DNA from: Mesorhizobium sp. M7A.F.Ca.US.008.03.1.1
GTDB taxonomy: Bacteria > Pseudomonadota > Alphaproteobacteria > Rhizobiales > Rhizobiaceae
DNA: 64,000 bases
Reading direction: 5' to 3'
NCBI RefSeq assembly: GCF_003997495.1
Contig: NZ_RZRU01000002.1
Coordinates: 248,001-312,000, forward strand
Positions within the stretch are counted from its first letter, which is position 1, and every line of letters begins with the position of its first letter. Positions 41,782 through 49,740 of the stretch are shown here, in pieces. The notes under the pieces are model-generated. The model was given only the letters and a program-made list of their open reading frames with translations. It searched no databases and was not told where the DNA came from. The position numbers were made by a program, and so were the translations under genes.

Positions 41782-42133
41782 ACGAGCAACTGCTGAGCGA
41801 TAGCGAGGTTGACGCCGCACGGCTCTCCAGGCTTCGGCCAGGAAGAACCGCCATTGCCGCTGCTGCGACGCGGCGGCCGTACTGGGGATGGTGCCAGCGG
41901 AGCGGACGGCTTCGGACGGTGTTTTGTCCACCGGAGATGCAATGCCAAACATCGCCGTCAAGAAGGATCGCCGATCCATAGTAACCTCCGATGTTGCATA
42001 AGCTGACGAAGCGCTCGCTTGCCAAATGAGCAGGCCGGCGCATGGTGAAAAATAGAGGATTCGCCAGCCGCCGGAGCGGCTTGCGAATCCTATCAGCGCA
42101 GGAAGGGACGTTGCTGCGCCGATCGACGACATG

Positions 42134-42226
42134 TCAGACCAGGACTATCCCTATCACCAGAAAGGTGACGGCCGTCGCGAAAATCGGTGCGAGCAACCAG
42201 CGCGCTTGGCCAACACTTTTGTCCAT
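42134..42226 (-). CDS. 30-residue single-helix membrane peptide
   Basis: ATG 42226 to TGA 42134 encodes MDKSVGQARW followed by a hydrophobic helix ending VIGIVLV. CGGAG lies six bases upstream of the start. A GGAAC (42273-42277) and GTT (42252-42254) with an 18-base spacer lie upstream, one base longer than the EcfG consensus. Too short to recognise. It looks like the small membrane peptides typical of stress regulons. Confidence 0.48.
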   Translation of the reverse strand: MDKSVGQARWLLAPIFATAVTFLVIGIVLV

Positions 42227-42348
42227 CTGTTTCTCCGAATTCCGGGAGACAAACAGCCGTAAACAGAGAGCCGTTCCCGTCGGTAAGACCAATGCGCTCG
42301 CGGACCAGACTTAAGTCGCAGGTCCTATCCGACCGAAGCCCCAGCGGG

Positions 42349-42374
42349 GGAACATTTTCATTTGGCTCAAGTTC
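42349..42374 (+). promoter_or_regulatory. EcfG-type promoter of DUF1236 paralog 2
   Basis: GGAAC (42349-42353), exactly 17 bases, GTTC (42371-42374), 54 bases before the start codon. Confidence 0.62.
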
Positions 42375-42428
42375 AGTTGCCGTCAGCGTTGGACGATTCT
42401 GTCATGCTGAGTCGCAAGGAGAAACGGT

Positions 42429-42728
42429 ATGAAAATGCACCTAACGGGCGCCGCAGCGGCGCTATTGCTATTGGCCGGAGTCGGCGCCGTTGCCGCTCAG
42501 GACGTTGTCATTCAGCCTGAACAGGACACGGTCATCCGCGAGTATGTGAAGAAGCAGCCCCTCGCTTCGGTCAAGGTTCCCGGTGTGGAACTGAATATTG
42601 GTAGCGCGTTGCCGGACACGGTCGAGCTTCATGAGATTCCCAATGTCAAATACCGCTACGTGGTGGTCGACAACCGCACCGTCCTGGTGGATCCGGGCAC
42701 CCGCAAGATCATCAAGGTCTACGACTGA
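42429..42728 (+). CDS. DUF1236 periplasmic protein, paralog 2
   Basis: A 99-residue protein with AAGGAGA upstream and a signal peptide ending AVAA-QD. The mature part shares most motifs with paralog 1: VVIQPEQDTVIREYV, LPDTVELHEIP, YVVVDNRTVLVDPGTRKIIKVY. Function unknown. The two genes are 2.6 kb apart and face opposite directions, with matching EcfG-like promoters, so they arose by duplication or were co-recruited into one regulon. A hairpin separates it from the next small gene. Confidence 0.87.
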   Translation: MKMHLTGAAAALLLLAGVGAVAAQDVVIQPEQDTVIREYVKKQPLASVKVPGVELNIGSALPDTVELHEIPNVKYRYVVVDNRTVLVDPGTRKIIKVYD

Positions 42729-42743
42729 ATCTCGAACTGACCC

Positions 42744-42771
42744 AACCCGCCGCCAGCCGTGGCGGCGGGTT
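42744..42771 (+). terminator. hairpin after DUF1236 paralog 2
   Basis: An 11-bp perfect stem, AACCCGCCGCC (42744-42754) with GGCGGCGGGTT (42761-42771), and a 6-base loop. No T-run follows, so it may be a weak or Rho-assisted terminator, or an RNA-stability element between two co-transcribed genes. Confidence 0.5.
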
Positions 42772-42799
42772 GCCCAGCTTCCAATCAGGACGAGTGAAG

Positions 42800-43012
42800 A
42801 TGATAAGCAAAGCTGTGACATCCACCGCGTTGGGCGTTCGCCTGGCCGATCTCCAGGCCAGGATGCATGATGCGCGGGTGACGGATGCCGACATGAAAAC
42901 CTTTCAAAAGGTCGCGGCCATCATGGAAGATCGTCACGGCCGGATCGATGGCGACGACCTGATTGCGGCGTCGTTCCTCGCCGATCCGATGCGGGACTGG
43001 CAAACGCCCTGA
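42800..43012 (+). CDS. small hypothetical protein
   Basis: A 70-residue soluble helical protein from ATG 42800 (GTGAAG upstream) that opens MISKAVTSTALGVRLADLQARM. No family recognised. It lies 71 bases after the DUF1236 gene on the same strand and may share its stress promoter by read-through. Confidence 0.55.
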   Translation: MISKAVTSTALGVRLADLQARMHDARVTDADMKTFQKVAAIMEDRHGRIDGDDLIAASFLADPMRDWQTP

Positions 43013-43316
43013 GCGGCATGCCGACAACCAGCAGACTTTTTGATTCCCTGTACCGGGAAAGCGCGCCGAAAGTCTCAGCCGAATCCGCACTTTTGCTCCG
43101 GCCTATTCCGCTTTCGCGGAAGTTTCGAGCCGCCTGCAATGTGCAATGTTGCTAATGCGGCGGTACGAGCCGCCCTGGTTGACGCGGGCGCCCGAGCCAT
43201 CCCAACAATGCGCCCCCCCGTCCGCGTCGACCACGGCAGCCGTTTGGCGCTGTCTTCCCTCGCGAAGTCCTCAAGCCGGCCCGCCTGATAACGCGGCCTG
43301 CGGCGACGTTCGGGCT
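43013..43316. other. 304-base gap between convergent genes, nothing recognised
   Basis: No frame of coding character, no clear terminator and no repeat of the families seen elsewhere. Confidence 0.45.
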
Positions 43317-43868
43317 TCAGCCGCCGACAAGCGCCTTTGTGGTCACCAGATTGACGCCGGCCTCGGCGAATTCGCCATTGTGCCTGATGATGACCTGCTC
43401 GGCACTCTCGCCGGCATTGTCCAGCGTGCTGTGCGCATCGGATACCACTGTCACGCCGAGCCCTCTGGCGATCGCGCCCTTGACCGTCGCGGCCACGCAA
43501 AAATCGGTCTGTGCACCCAGGAGCACGACAGCACCCGCACTCTGCCCGGCAACCCAGTCGCCGAAGGCGGGATTGCTGAAAGCATCGCGCACGGATTTGG
43601 CAAAGGTCGGCTCGTCCGCCGCTTGGCCAAGTGCGGGCCAAACCGGCCAGCCCGGTTCATCCGGTGCCAACGGATCGCCTTCGGGTCCGTCATGCCTGAT
43701 AAAAGCGACCTTGCGCCCGCCGCGCCGCGCCCAGTCGATCACCGCCTTGGTGCGCTCGACAATATCAGGCGCATCATGGATCGGCGGTTCGTGCACGCCG
43801 TCGAACATACCGGTCTGGAGATCGATGACGATGAGCGGGGCGTTGTCTGGAAGGCTGGGTGCTGGCAT
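43317..43868 (-). CDS. isochorismatase-like cysteine hydrolase
   Basis: A 183-residue protein with the catalytic triad of the family: D16 (LIVIDLQTG), K91 (TFAKSV) and C124 (GAQTDFCVAA). The cis-peptide region VVLLGAQTDFC is intact. Relatives hydrolyse amides such as nicotinamide, N-carbamoyl compounds or isochorismate; the substrate is not evident. Single gene. Confidence 0.88.
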   Translation of the reverse strand: MPAPSLPDNAPLIVIDLQTGMFDGVHEPPIHDAPDIVERTKAVIDWARRGGRKVAFIRHDGPEGDPLAPDEPGWPVWPALGQAADEPTFAKSVRDAFSNPAFGDWVAGQSAGAVVLLGAQTDFCVAATVKGAIARGLGVTVVSDAHSTLDNAGESAEQVIIRHNGEFAEAGVNLVTTKALVGG

Positions 43869-44036
43869 GGGCTTTACATAACACGGCGGACAAGGTGATC
43901 AAGATTTCGCTCATTCCGGCGCGCCGGCAAAAAACACCACGCCGTCGCCGCTGGTGGGCGGCCAGTCGCGGATGGTGCGGTCGTTGCCGCCGGTGTCGCA
44001 TCTGCCATTCTCGCCTGGGGATGAGGAGAAATCACA

Positions 44037-44126
44037 ATGAAGAAGACTTACGCGAAGCCGACCTTCGTCAAGAAGGGCAAGCTTTCAGCCATCACGGCAA
44101 ACGGCTCAAGTAGCCCCATACTATAG
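44037..44126 (+). CDS. leader-like peptide 1, putative RiPP precursor
   Basis: A 29-residue peptide with GAGGAGA nine bases upstream. Residues 1-21 (MKKTYAKPTF, VKKGKLSAITA) are nearly identical to the peptide at 44343, whereas the tail NGSSSPIL differs. A conserved basic leader with a short variable tail is the layout of putative RiPP precursors annotated in Rhizobiales. No cyclase, protease or radical-SAM maturase lies nearby. The tail has no Asp/Glu, so a canonical lasso macrolactam is excluded. Confidence 0.68.
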   Translation: MKKTYAKPTFVKKGKLSAITANGSSSPIL

Positions 44127-44342
44127 TCCCGGCGCATCTTTGGCCGGATTGCGCCGATGCTGTAGAAATCCTGGAAAGGTGGCAACGGTTTTCCGGCAGG
44201 AATTGCATTAAACAACGACTTGGAGAGAGGGCGCCTTGTCGCTCGCCATTGGATTTATTATAGATTTATTACTTTCAGCCCGCGTGGTTGACAGACGGTG
44301 GCAGTCTGGCATCATCAGGGTGGGATTTTAGGAGAGTCTGAA

Positions 44343-44438
44343 ATGAAGAAGACCTATGCAAAGCCGACATTTTTGAAAAAAGGGCGTCTTTCCGCGATCA
44401 CGGCGTTAAACGGCGCCTCGAATCCGACGCCGCAATAA
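44343..44438 (+). CDS. leader-like peptide 2, putative RiPP precursor
   Basis: A 31-residue peptide with AGGAG about eight bases upstream. The leader MKKTYAKPTF, LKKGRLSAITA differs from peptide 1 only by conservative changes (V to L, K to R); the tail is LNGASNPTPQ. It has its own TTGACA at 44289-44294, so it is probably transcribed separately. The two genes are 216 bases apart on the same strand. The conservation of the leader at the protein level argues for a shared processing or binding partner encoded elsewhere. Confidence 0.68.
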   Translation: MKKTYAKPTFLKKGRLSAITALNGASNPTPQ

Positions 44439-44472
44439 TTCCAGCGCCGCCTGATCCTGACGCTTCCAAGCC

Positions 44473-45669
44473 TCAACGCGTCAAGACAAGGTCGTCCAGG
44501 ACCATTTGCCAATAGTGTTTCGTCGACAGGCGAACACGCGTTACTGATTTGAGCATCGGGGCGTAATGGAGCGGTGTGAGCGCTGACAGCGTGATCTGAT
44601 CGCTTGAGATCAGTTGCTCGCCAAGCCAGCTTTCGATCAGCGCCACCTCGCCCTCCGACGCCAGCCAGGCGGCGCTCAGCATGACCGAGTGAAAGCCGAA
44701 CGGCCGTTCGCAGCTGAATTCGGCCGGCAGCCCGCTGCTGGTGTAGAGCACGAAGTCGCCGGATACATTGCCATTGACATAACCTTGGCTGTCCTTGGTG
44801 TAGTCGCGCGCCATCGCATTCAGGTTGCGCCACGCCAATCCGGCATGACCGCCAGGAATTTTCCTGAAGGTGCGCGACGTCACATCGTCGAAACCGATCG
44901 TTTCGAGAGCGGCCTCAGTGGCGATGCCGGCGCGTTGCGGCGACAGCAGGCCGAGATCCGCCGGATAGGGCGACAGCGTCAGCCGCCGCTCCAGGCCGCC
45001 GCCACTGACGCTGACCGTGTCGGCGCCATCGGTCAGGTCGAAGCTGAAGACCGCACCCGGCGCCAGTGCCCGCGTCTCCAGGACATGCCCATTCCCCGAC
45101 ACGGAGAGGGTCGCTGGTCCATCGCCGGCAACGCGCCCGCTGACGCGGCGCGGCGGTGCCAGACCGACCGGCAGCAGCATCTCCTGCGATACCATCCCGG
45201 CCGGCGAACCCGGCAGCGGCTGGAAGTGTCGGGACTGAATGTCATTTTCGCTTTTCGCCTGCCAGCCGGGCGGCACCGAAACCACAAAGCGCCAGTTGCC
45301 CGGCTTGCGGATCACGGCCTTTCTGCTTTTCACCGACATGGGGAAATTGGCAAAGCCGGCATTGTTGGTGCGCGCGGACGCGGCGAGCTTGCCGGCTTCG
45401 TCATACAGCCGCACCATGATCCCGGCCATCGGCCGGTCTCCGGCGCCGTATTTGCCGTCGCGATCGACATCGAAATAGACGAAGGACGAGTAATTGAGCA
45501 TACCCCCGCGGGCGTTCCAATCGGTACGGACGGCATAGTCGGCAGCCGGATTGGTCTGCCGCCGTCCCTTGCGGCGGCTGCGCTTCCGCCACAGCAGCCA
45601 GGAAACGACAGCAGCCGCAAGCAGCAAAATGGCGGCGGACAGTATCTCGACAGCGCCTAAGTCAGGCAT
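44473..45669 (-). CDS. membrane-anchored protein with an SdrD B-like domain
   Basis: A 398-residue protein from ATG 45669 (GAGG upstream); a GTG five codons earlier is also possible. One N-terminal transmembrane helix (about 7-27) is followed by a basic RRKGRR stretch. Residues 60-110 resemble a Cna-B/SdrD B-type repeat: FVYFDVDRDGKYGAGDRPMAGIMVRLYDEAGKLAAS, with an Asp-rich calcium-like loop. The C-terminal region (about 260-398) is unrecognised. It is convergent with the leader-like peptide 2 gene. No function is assigned. Confidence 0.75.
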   Translation of the reverse strand: MPDLGAVEILSAAILLLAAAVVSWLLWRKRSRRKGRRQTNPAADYAVRTDWNARGGMLNYSSFVYFDVDRDGKYGAGDRPMAGIMVRLYDEAGKLAASARTNNAGFANFPMSVKSRKAVIRKPGNWRFVVSVPPGWQAKSENDIQSRHFQPLPGSPAGMVSQEMLLPVGLAPPRRVSGRVAGDGPATLSVSGNGHVLETRALAPGAVFSFDLTDGADTVSVSGGGLERRLTLSPYPADLGLLSPQRAGIATEAALETIGFDDVTSRTFRKIPGGHAGLAWRNLNAMARDYTKDSQGYVNGNVSGDFVLYTSSGLPAEFSCERPFGFHSVMLSAAWLASEGEVALIESWLGEQLISSDQITLSALTPLHYAPMLKSVTRVRLSTKHYWQMVLDDLVLTR

Positions 45670-45863
45670 GAAGCCTCGATTCACGAATCTTGTGGGTGAT
45701 TGCGTTCATGGGCGATCCGGCTGCGTTGGAGTACTTTGCCGACAGGTTATTTGCATGTCGCCAAAAAGCGAACCCGGATTTGGGACAGCGACATGCATCA
45801 AGACAAAAGACTTAGAGCGCGTTGCATGGATCCGTTCAAGCGCGACGCATGAAAGCAGTCGCC

Positions 45864-46634
45864 TTACTTCAATTCCACCCACACCGGCGCATGGTCGCTG
45901 GCGCCGTCCTCGCCGCGCACGTCGCGGTCGATGCCGGCGGCGGTCAGGCGACGTGCCAGTTTCTTCGACAGCAGGATGTGATCGAGCCGGAGGCCCGCAT
46001 CGCGCGGCCAGCGGTTGCGGCGATAGTCCCAGAATGTGTAAAGTGTTTCCTTCGGATGCTTCTTGCGCAGGGCATCAAGCCAACCCTGGTCGAGCAGGCG
46101 CTGGAACGACGCCCGGCTTTCCGGCTGCACCAGCGCGTTGTCGTCATAGGAGCGGGTGGCGTAGATGTCGCGCGGCTCGGGCACGATGTTGTAGTCGCCG
46201 GCCAGCACCACCGGCAGGCCGGTGTCGAGCAGCTGTTCGGCATGCACCTCCAACCGTTCGTGCCAGGCAAGCTTGTAGGCAAATTTCGGACCGGGCTGCG
46301 GATTGCCATTCGGCGCATAAAGGCAAGCGACGATAATGCCATCCACCGCCGCCTCGATATAGCGGCTCTGCCTGTCGGCATCGTCGCCGGGCAAGGCATC
46401 GCGGGTCAGCACCGGTTCCGAACCCCGCGCGAGGATGGCGACGCCGTTCCAGGTCGGCTCGCCCTTCCACACCGCGCCATAGCCGGCCGCCGCCAATGCC
46501 GAGCGCGGAAACTGCATGTCGCGTGCCTTCAGTTCCTGCAGGCAGACGACATCGGGCTTTGCTACAGCCAGCCATGCCAGCAAATTTTCGAGGCGACTGT
46601 TGACGTTGTTGATGTTGAAGGTGGCGATCTTCAT
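45864..46634 (-). CDS. xth: exodeoxyribonuclease III
   Basis: A 256-residue Xth-type AP endonuclease/3'-5' exonuclease. Motifs are MKIATFNINNVNSR, CLQELKA (metal-binding Glu), the GDYNIVPEPRDIY region with catalytic Asp and Asn, LRLDHILLS and the terminal SDHAPVWVEL with the catalytic His. It repairs abasic sites and 3'-blocked ends. The start lies six bases downstream of the alpha/beta-hydrolase stop on the same strand, so the two are probably co-transcribed. Confidence 0.93.
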   Translation of the reverse strand: MKIATFNINNVNSRLENLLAWLAVAKPDVVCLQELKARDMQFPRSALAAAGYGAVWKGEPTWNGVAILARGSEPVLTRDALPGDDADRQSRYIEAAVDGIIVACLYAPNGNPQPGPKFAYKLAWHERLEVHAEQLLDTGLPVVLAGDYNIVPEPRDIYATRSYDDNALVQPESRASFQRLLDQGWLDALRKKHPKETLYTFWDYRRNRWPRDAGLRLDHILLSKKLARRLTAAGIDRDVRGEDGASDHAPVWVELK

Positions 46635-46640
46635 CGAAGG

Positions 46641-47285
46641 TCAGGAAACGATCCGACCCGACCACGCCTTCACCGTCTCGGCCAGTGTCTTCAGATGGTC
46701 GGCCGCCGAAAATCCCGAGATGCTCTTGCGTGGCTTCAGATCATGATCGCCATCCTCCAGCCAGATAACCTCGATGCGGTCGGAAAGGTCGTAAGTCGCA
46801 ACCTCGTCCCTGGTGCCGAACTCGTCGCGCGTGCCCTGGAAGATCAGCGTCGGCGTCTTCAGATCGGCGAGGTGTTTGGTGCGCAATTGCTCGGGCTTGG
46901 CCGGCGGATGGAAGGGATAGCCGAGGCAGACCAGCCCTGAAATCTCGCCCTTGCCAAACATCTCGTCGGCAACCATCGAGGCGACGCGCCCGCCCATCGA
47001 CTTGCCGCCGATGATGAGCGGACCGGTCACGCCCTTGGCCCTGAGATCGGCGATCGCCTTGACATATTCCGGGTTCACCGTCTCGGCCCGCGGCGGCGGC
47101 TTGCGGTGGCCGTAGCGGCGGGCGGCCATGTAGTGGAATTCGAAGCGCGCGACCTGGAAGCCGGCTGCGGCCAGCGCTTTGGCGGTAGCGGTCATCGAGG
47201 GGGAATCCATCGACGCGCCGGCGCCATGGGCGAGCAGGATGGTGACGGGGGCGTTGTCGTCGCCGTCGAAGAGGAAGGTGGTCAT
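46641..47285 (-). CDS. alpha/beta-hydrolase (KANL3/Tex30-like)
   Basis: A 214-residue hydrolase. The oxyanion region is [13 protein letters not shown], the nucleophile elbow [11 protein letters not shown] (Ser in G-x-S-x-G), and the late residues are Asp in GTRDEFG and His in DGDHDLKP. This matches the small KANL3/Tex30 group of dienelactone-hydrolase-like proteins, whose substrate is unknown. It lies immediately upstream of xth on the same strand. Confidence 0.86.
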   Translation of the reverse strand: MTTFLFDGDDNAPVTILLAHGAGASMDSPSMTATAKALAAAGFQVARFEFHYMAARRYGHRKPPPRAETVNPEYVKAIADLRAKGVTGPLIIGGKSMGGRVASMVADEMFGKGEISGLVCLGYPFHPPAKPEQLRTKHLADLKTPTLIFQGTRDEFGTRDEVATYDLSDRIEVIWLEDGDHDLKPRKSISGFSAADHLKTLAETVKAWSGRIVS

Positions 47286-47321
47286 GGGGAAGCCTTTCCA
47301 TAAAGGCCGAGTTCATTGGCG

Positions 47322-47475
47322 CCCCCCTCTGGCCTGCCGGACATCTCCCCCTCAAGGGGGGAGATCGGATGTCGCCATCGCTTTCGCAAATCGCCAAAGT
47401 AGCAAAGCGAGCGAGACAGCAAAGCAGCCGATCTCCCCCCTTGAGGGGGAGATGGCCGGCAGGCCAGAGGGGGGT
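47322..47475. repeat. long intergenic inverted repeat
   Basis: Left arm 47322-47367 and right arm about 47430-47475 are nearly perfect reverse complements of about 46 bases. Each begins or ends with CCCCCTCTGGCCTGCCGG or its complement and contains an inner palindrome ATCTCCCCCTCAAGGGG. About 60 bases separate the arms. It lies between the alpha/beta hydrolase start and the stop of the TPR gene. The same boundary sequence is seen at 1573. Confidence 0.75.
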
Positions 47476-47494
47476 GTTCAAGCGCCAGCATCAC

Positions 47495-48616
47495 TCACCC
47501 CGCCGTCCGCGCCAGCTGCATATCCACGAACTGCACCCCCTTGGCCGCCACCCGCGCCCATTCCGAATCCGCGTCGAGCTCCAGATAGCGCGCCCACAGC
47601 CGCCGCGCCTCCGGCAGATCGCCGGCGTCGAATTCCAGCCTCGCCAGGTTGAACACCGGATCGGCATAGGTCTTGTCGAGCGCGATCGCCTTCTGCAGGT
47701 GCCTCCGCGCCGAGGCTTCGCGACCTTGCTCGCTCATCAGCCCGGCCAGGTTGAACCAGGCCTCGACGAAGGCCGGGTCGAGTTTTATCGCATTGATATA
47801 GGCGTGTGCGGCGTCCGCCGCATGGCCGCCGGCGCGCAGGCAGTTGGCGCGGTTGAAGGCGGCGATCGCATCGCTCGGGTCGATGGCAAGACAGCGCTGG
47901 TAGAGTGCGGCGGCCCCATCATGGTCGCCGCCCTCCTCCGCTGCTTCCGCCTCGGCAAACAACTCTTCCAGCGTGTCGTCGGCTGCCGAACCGGCGTTGC
48001 CCAAATCGAACAGCAACTGCCCGTCGAGTTCGCTCTGGCCGCCTTCGAGATAGATCGCGTCGGCGCGCCCATGCTGCGAGCCGACATTGAGCGACTTGGC
48101 GGTCAGCGACGCCACCGGGCCGGAGCGGTGGACGGAGCGCGCGATCGCCCCCCAAGTCGCGCCGCTGGCGATGAGCCCGGCATATTTGCGCGCCAGGATC
48201 AGGTCGCGGAAGGAATAGGGTTCAGCGCCATGCTCGAACGCATCGAACAGGCTGAGCAGGTCGAGGTCGGAGCCTGATAGCCGCGATTGCTCGATCAGCG
48301 ATTGCCGCAACAGCGAAGACGTCTCCGGTGTCTTCATCAGTCCGAGAACGCGCAGGAACCCGTTCTCGCTGATCAGCGTTCGCCCGGCCGCGCGCTCGGC
48401 CGCGACACGGCGCTCGATCTCGGCATCGCCGTTCCTGGAGAGCCCGGCCTTGGCGAGCAGAGTGCGGCCGAAGACAACATGCGTGGTGCGCCTGGTGACG
48501 CCGCGCCGCAGCTGACCGTACTGACGCTCGACCTCACGCGCTGCCAGCCTGAGCGGAAACGCCGCCAGCGCGCCGATGGTGCCGAAGACAGCCCCCGGGA
48601 CCGCTTGTGCCGTCAT
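47495..48616 (-). CDS. TPR protein with a BRCT-like N-terminus in the NHEJ operon
   Basis: A 373-residue protein. Residues 35-95 resemble a BRCT domain ([15 protein letters not shown] and a downstream [17 protein letters not shown]; a THVVxG-type strand is typical). Residues 135-215 may contain a MerR-like helix-turn-helix ([19 protein letters not shown]). Residues 230-350 form about three tetratricopeptide repeats ([26 protein letters not shown] and similar). Its start overlaps the ku stop by 4 bases, so it is translationally coupled to ku and is likely an end-joining or damage-response partner. The BRCT call is by eye only. Confidence 0.8.
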   Translation of the reverse strand: MTAQAVPGAVFGTIGALAAFPLRLAAREVERQYGQLRRGVTRRTTHVVFGRTLLAKAGLSRNGDAEIERRVAAERAAGRTLISENGFLRVLGLMKTPETSSLLRQSLIEQSRLSGSDLDLLSLFDAFEHGAEPYSFRDLILARKYAGLIASGATWGAIARSVHRSGPVASLTAKSLNVGSQHGRADAIYLEGGQSELDGQLLFDLGNAGSAADDTLEELFAEAEAAEEGGDHDGAAALYQRCLAIDPSDAIAAFNRANCLRAGGHAADAAHAYINAIKLDPAFVEAWFNLAGLMSEQGREASARRHLQKAIALDKTYADPVFNLARLEFDAGDLPEARRLWARYLELDADSEWARVAAKGVQFVDMQLARTAG

Positions 48617-49518
48617 TTCTTGCTCTTGCCGACCGCCTTCAGCAGATTGGCCTTCAGCGGATTTTCAGCAGCACCACCCGCTGCCACCTTCTTCGCGGCT
48701 GGTTTGGCGACCTCGTCGGCCTTGCTCTTCGACTTGGCCGGCGGCTTCGATTGCGACAGGCTCGCCTTGAGCGCATCCATCAGGTTGATGACATTGCCCC
48801 GCTCCGGTGCCGCCGCGATGATCGGCTTGTGGCCTTTCAGCTTCTCGCGAATCATCGTCATGAGTGCCGCCTCGTAGCGGTCCTCGTAATTCTTCGGATC
48901 GAAGGTGGTTTCCTTCTGTTTGATCAGCGCTTCGGCGAGCTGCAGCATTTCCGCGTCGGGCTTGCCGGCCGGAATGTTGCCAAAATATTCAGCTGTACCG
49001 CGCACTTCGTTCGGGTTCCTCAACGTGCACACGAACATGCCGTTCTCGCGCGCGCCGATCGTCACCACGCGTTCCCTGCTGGACAGCACAAGGCGTGCGA
49101 TCGCCAGCTTGCCGGATTTGCGCATCGCTTCGCGCAGCACGGCGAAGGTCTCCTCCGCCATCGCGCCGTCGGGCGCCATGTAGTAGGGCGCATCCTGATA
49201 GATGACATCGACCTCGTCCTCATCGACGAAGGCCTCGATGTTCATCGTGTGATTGGATTCGATGCGCACCGCGTCGAGATCGGCATCATCGATGATGATG
49301 TACTGCTTGTCCTCGTATTCGTAGCCTTTGACCAGATCAGCACGCTCGACGAGCCCCAATTCGGGGTCGACCGGTTTCATGTTGATGCGGTTGTGGGTCT
49401 TCTTGTGCAGCTGGTTGAAGCTGATGCGCTCGCTGGCGCTGGTGGCGGGATACAGCCGCACCGGACAGCTGACCAGACTGAGTTTGAGGTAACCTTTCCA
49501 ACTTGCCCTGGGCGCCAT
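48613..49518 (-). CDS. ku: Ku, DNA end-binding protein
   Basis: A 301-residue bacterial Ku: MAPRASWKGYLKLSLVSCPVRLYPATS opening, the bridge and core region (FNQLHKKTHNRINMKPVDPELG, VKGYEYEDKQYIIIDDADLDAV), and a Lys/Ala-rich C-terminal tail of about 50 residues (SQSKPPAKSKSKADE) of the type that binds DNA and recruits LigD. It forms a ring homodimer on double-strand breaks. It lies downstream of ligD on the same strand (about 220 bases) and is coupled to the TPR gene. Confidence 0.95.
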   Translation of the reverse strand: MAPRASWKGYLKLSLVSCPVRLYPATSASERISFNQLHKKTHNRINMKPVDPELGLVERADLVKGYEYEDKQYIIIDDADLDAVRIESNHTMNIEAFVDEDEVDVIYQDAPYYMAPDGAMAEETFAVLREAMRKSGKLAIARLVLSSRERVVTIGARENGMFVCTLRNPNEVRGTAEYFGNIPAGKPDAEMLQLAEALIKQKETTFDPKNYEDRYEAALMTMIREKLKGHKPIIAAAPERGNVINLMDALKASLSQSKPPAKSKSKADEVAKPAAKKVAAGGAAENPLKANLLKAVGKSKK

Positions 49519-49705
49519 GAAACACTCCTACGCGGCCATGCACTGACATTTGCTGCAGCACTTTCGTCCGAAGGACGATTGGCGCCGCGCAAATCCTACA
49601 CCGACCCCACACGATACAGGCAAATCCCTGACGAAATCTTCCGCCACGTTTTTGAGGTCGTGGCGGAGAGAATAATTCAAATTGTCGGAAGCGTCGATGG
49701 CGTTG

Positions 49706-49740
49706 GGTTCCTCGCCCCCGCAACGCGGGGGAGAGGAACC
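49706..49740. repeat. hairpin abutting the ligD stop codon
   Basis: GGTTCCTC and GAGGAACC flank CGCCCCCGCAACGCGGGGGA, giving a long perfect-looking stem. The hairpin ends in the ligD stop codon. No T-run follows on the minus strand. It may act as a transcriptional or stability element between ligD and ku; the 49519-49705 gap holds nothing else recognisable. Confidence 0.55.

Larger units (their letters stand above)
41362..41979 (-). other. doubtful frame with a strong start signal (Tat-like N-terminus)
   Basis: ATG 41979 has GGAGGT five bases upstream, and the protein begins MDRRSFLTAMFGIAS, like the Tat-type N-terminus of small rhizobial envelope proteins. After about 65 residues the frame loses coding character and runs antisense through the better-supported gene at 41575-41781. 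A frameshifted relic of a gene of about 90 residues is the likeliest explanation. Confidence 0.3.

Noticed and set aside
44236-44331. 31-codon TTG-started frame between the two leader-like peptides
   Set aside because: It has a plausible ribosome site but ends at the ribosome-binding site of peptide 2 and contains its likely -35 region; no similarity to anything.
44037-44438. lasso-peptide biosynthetic cluster
   Set aside because: No B1/B2 or C proteins are nearby, and neither tail has an Asp or Glu to close a macrolactam. Only the leader-like character is retained as a finding.
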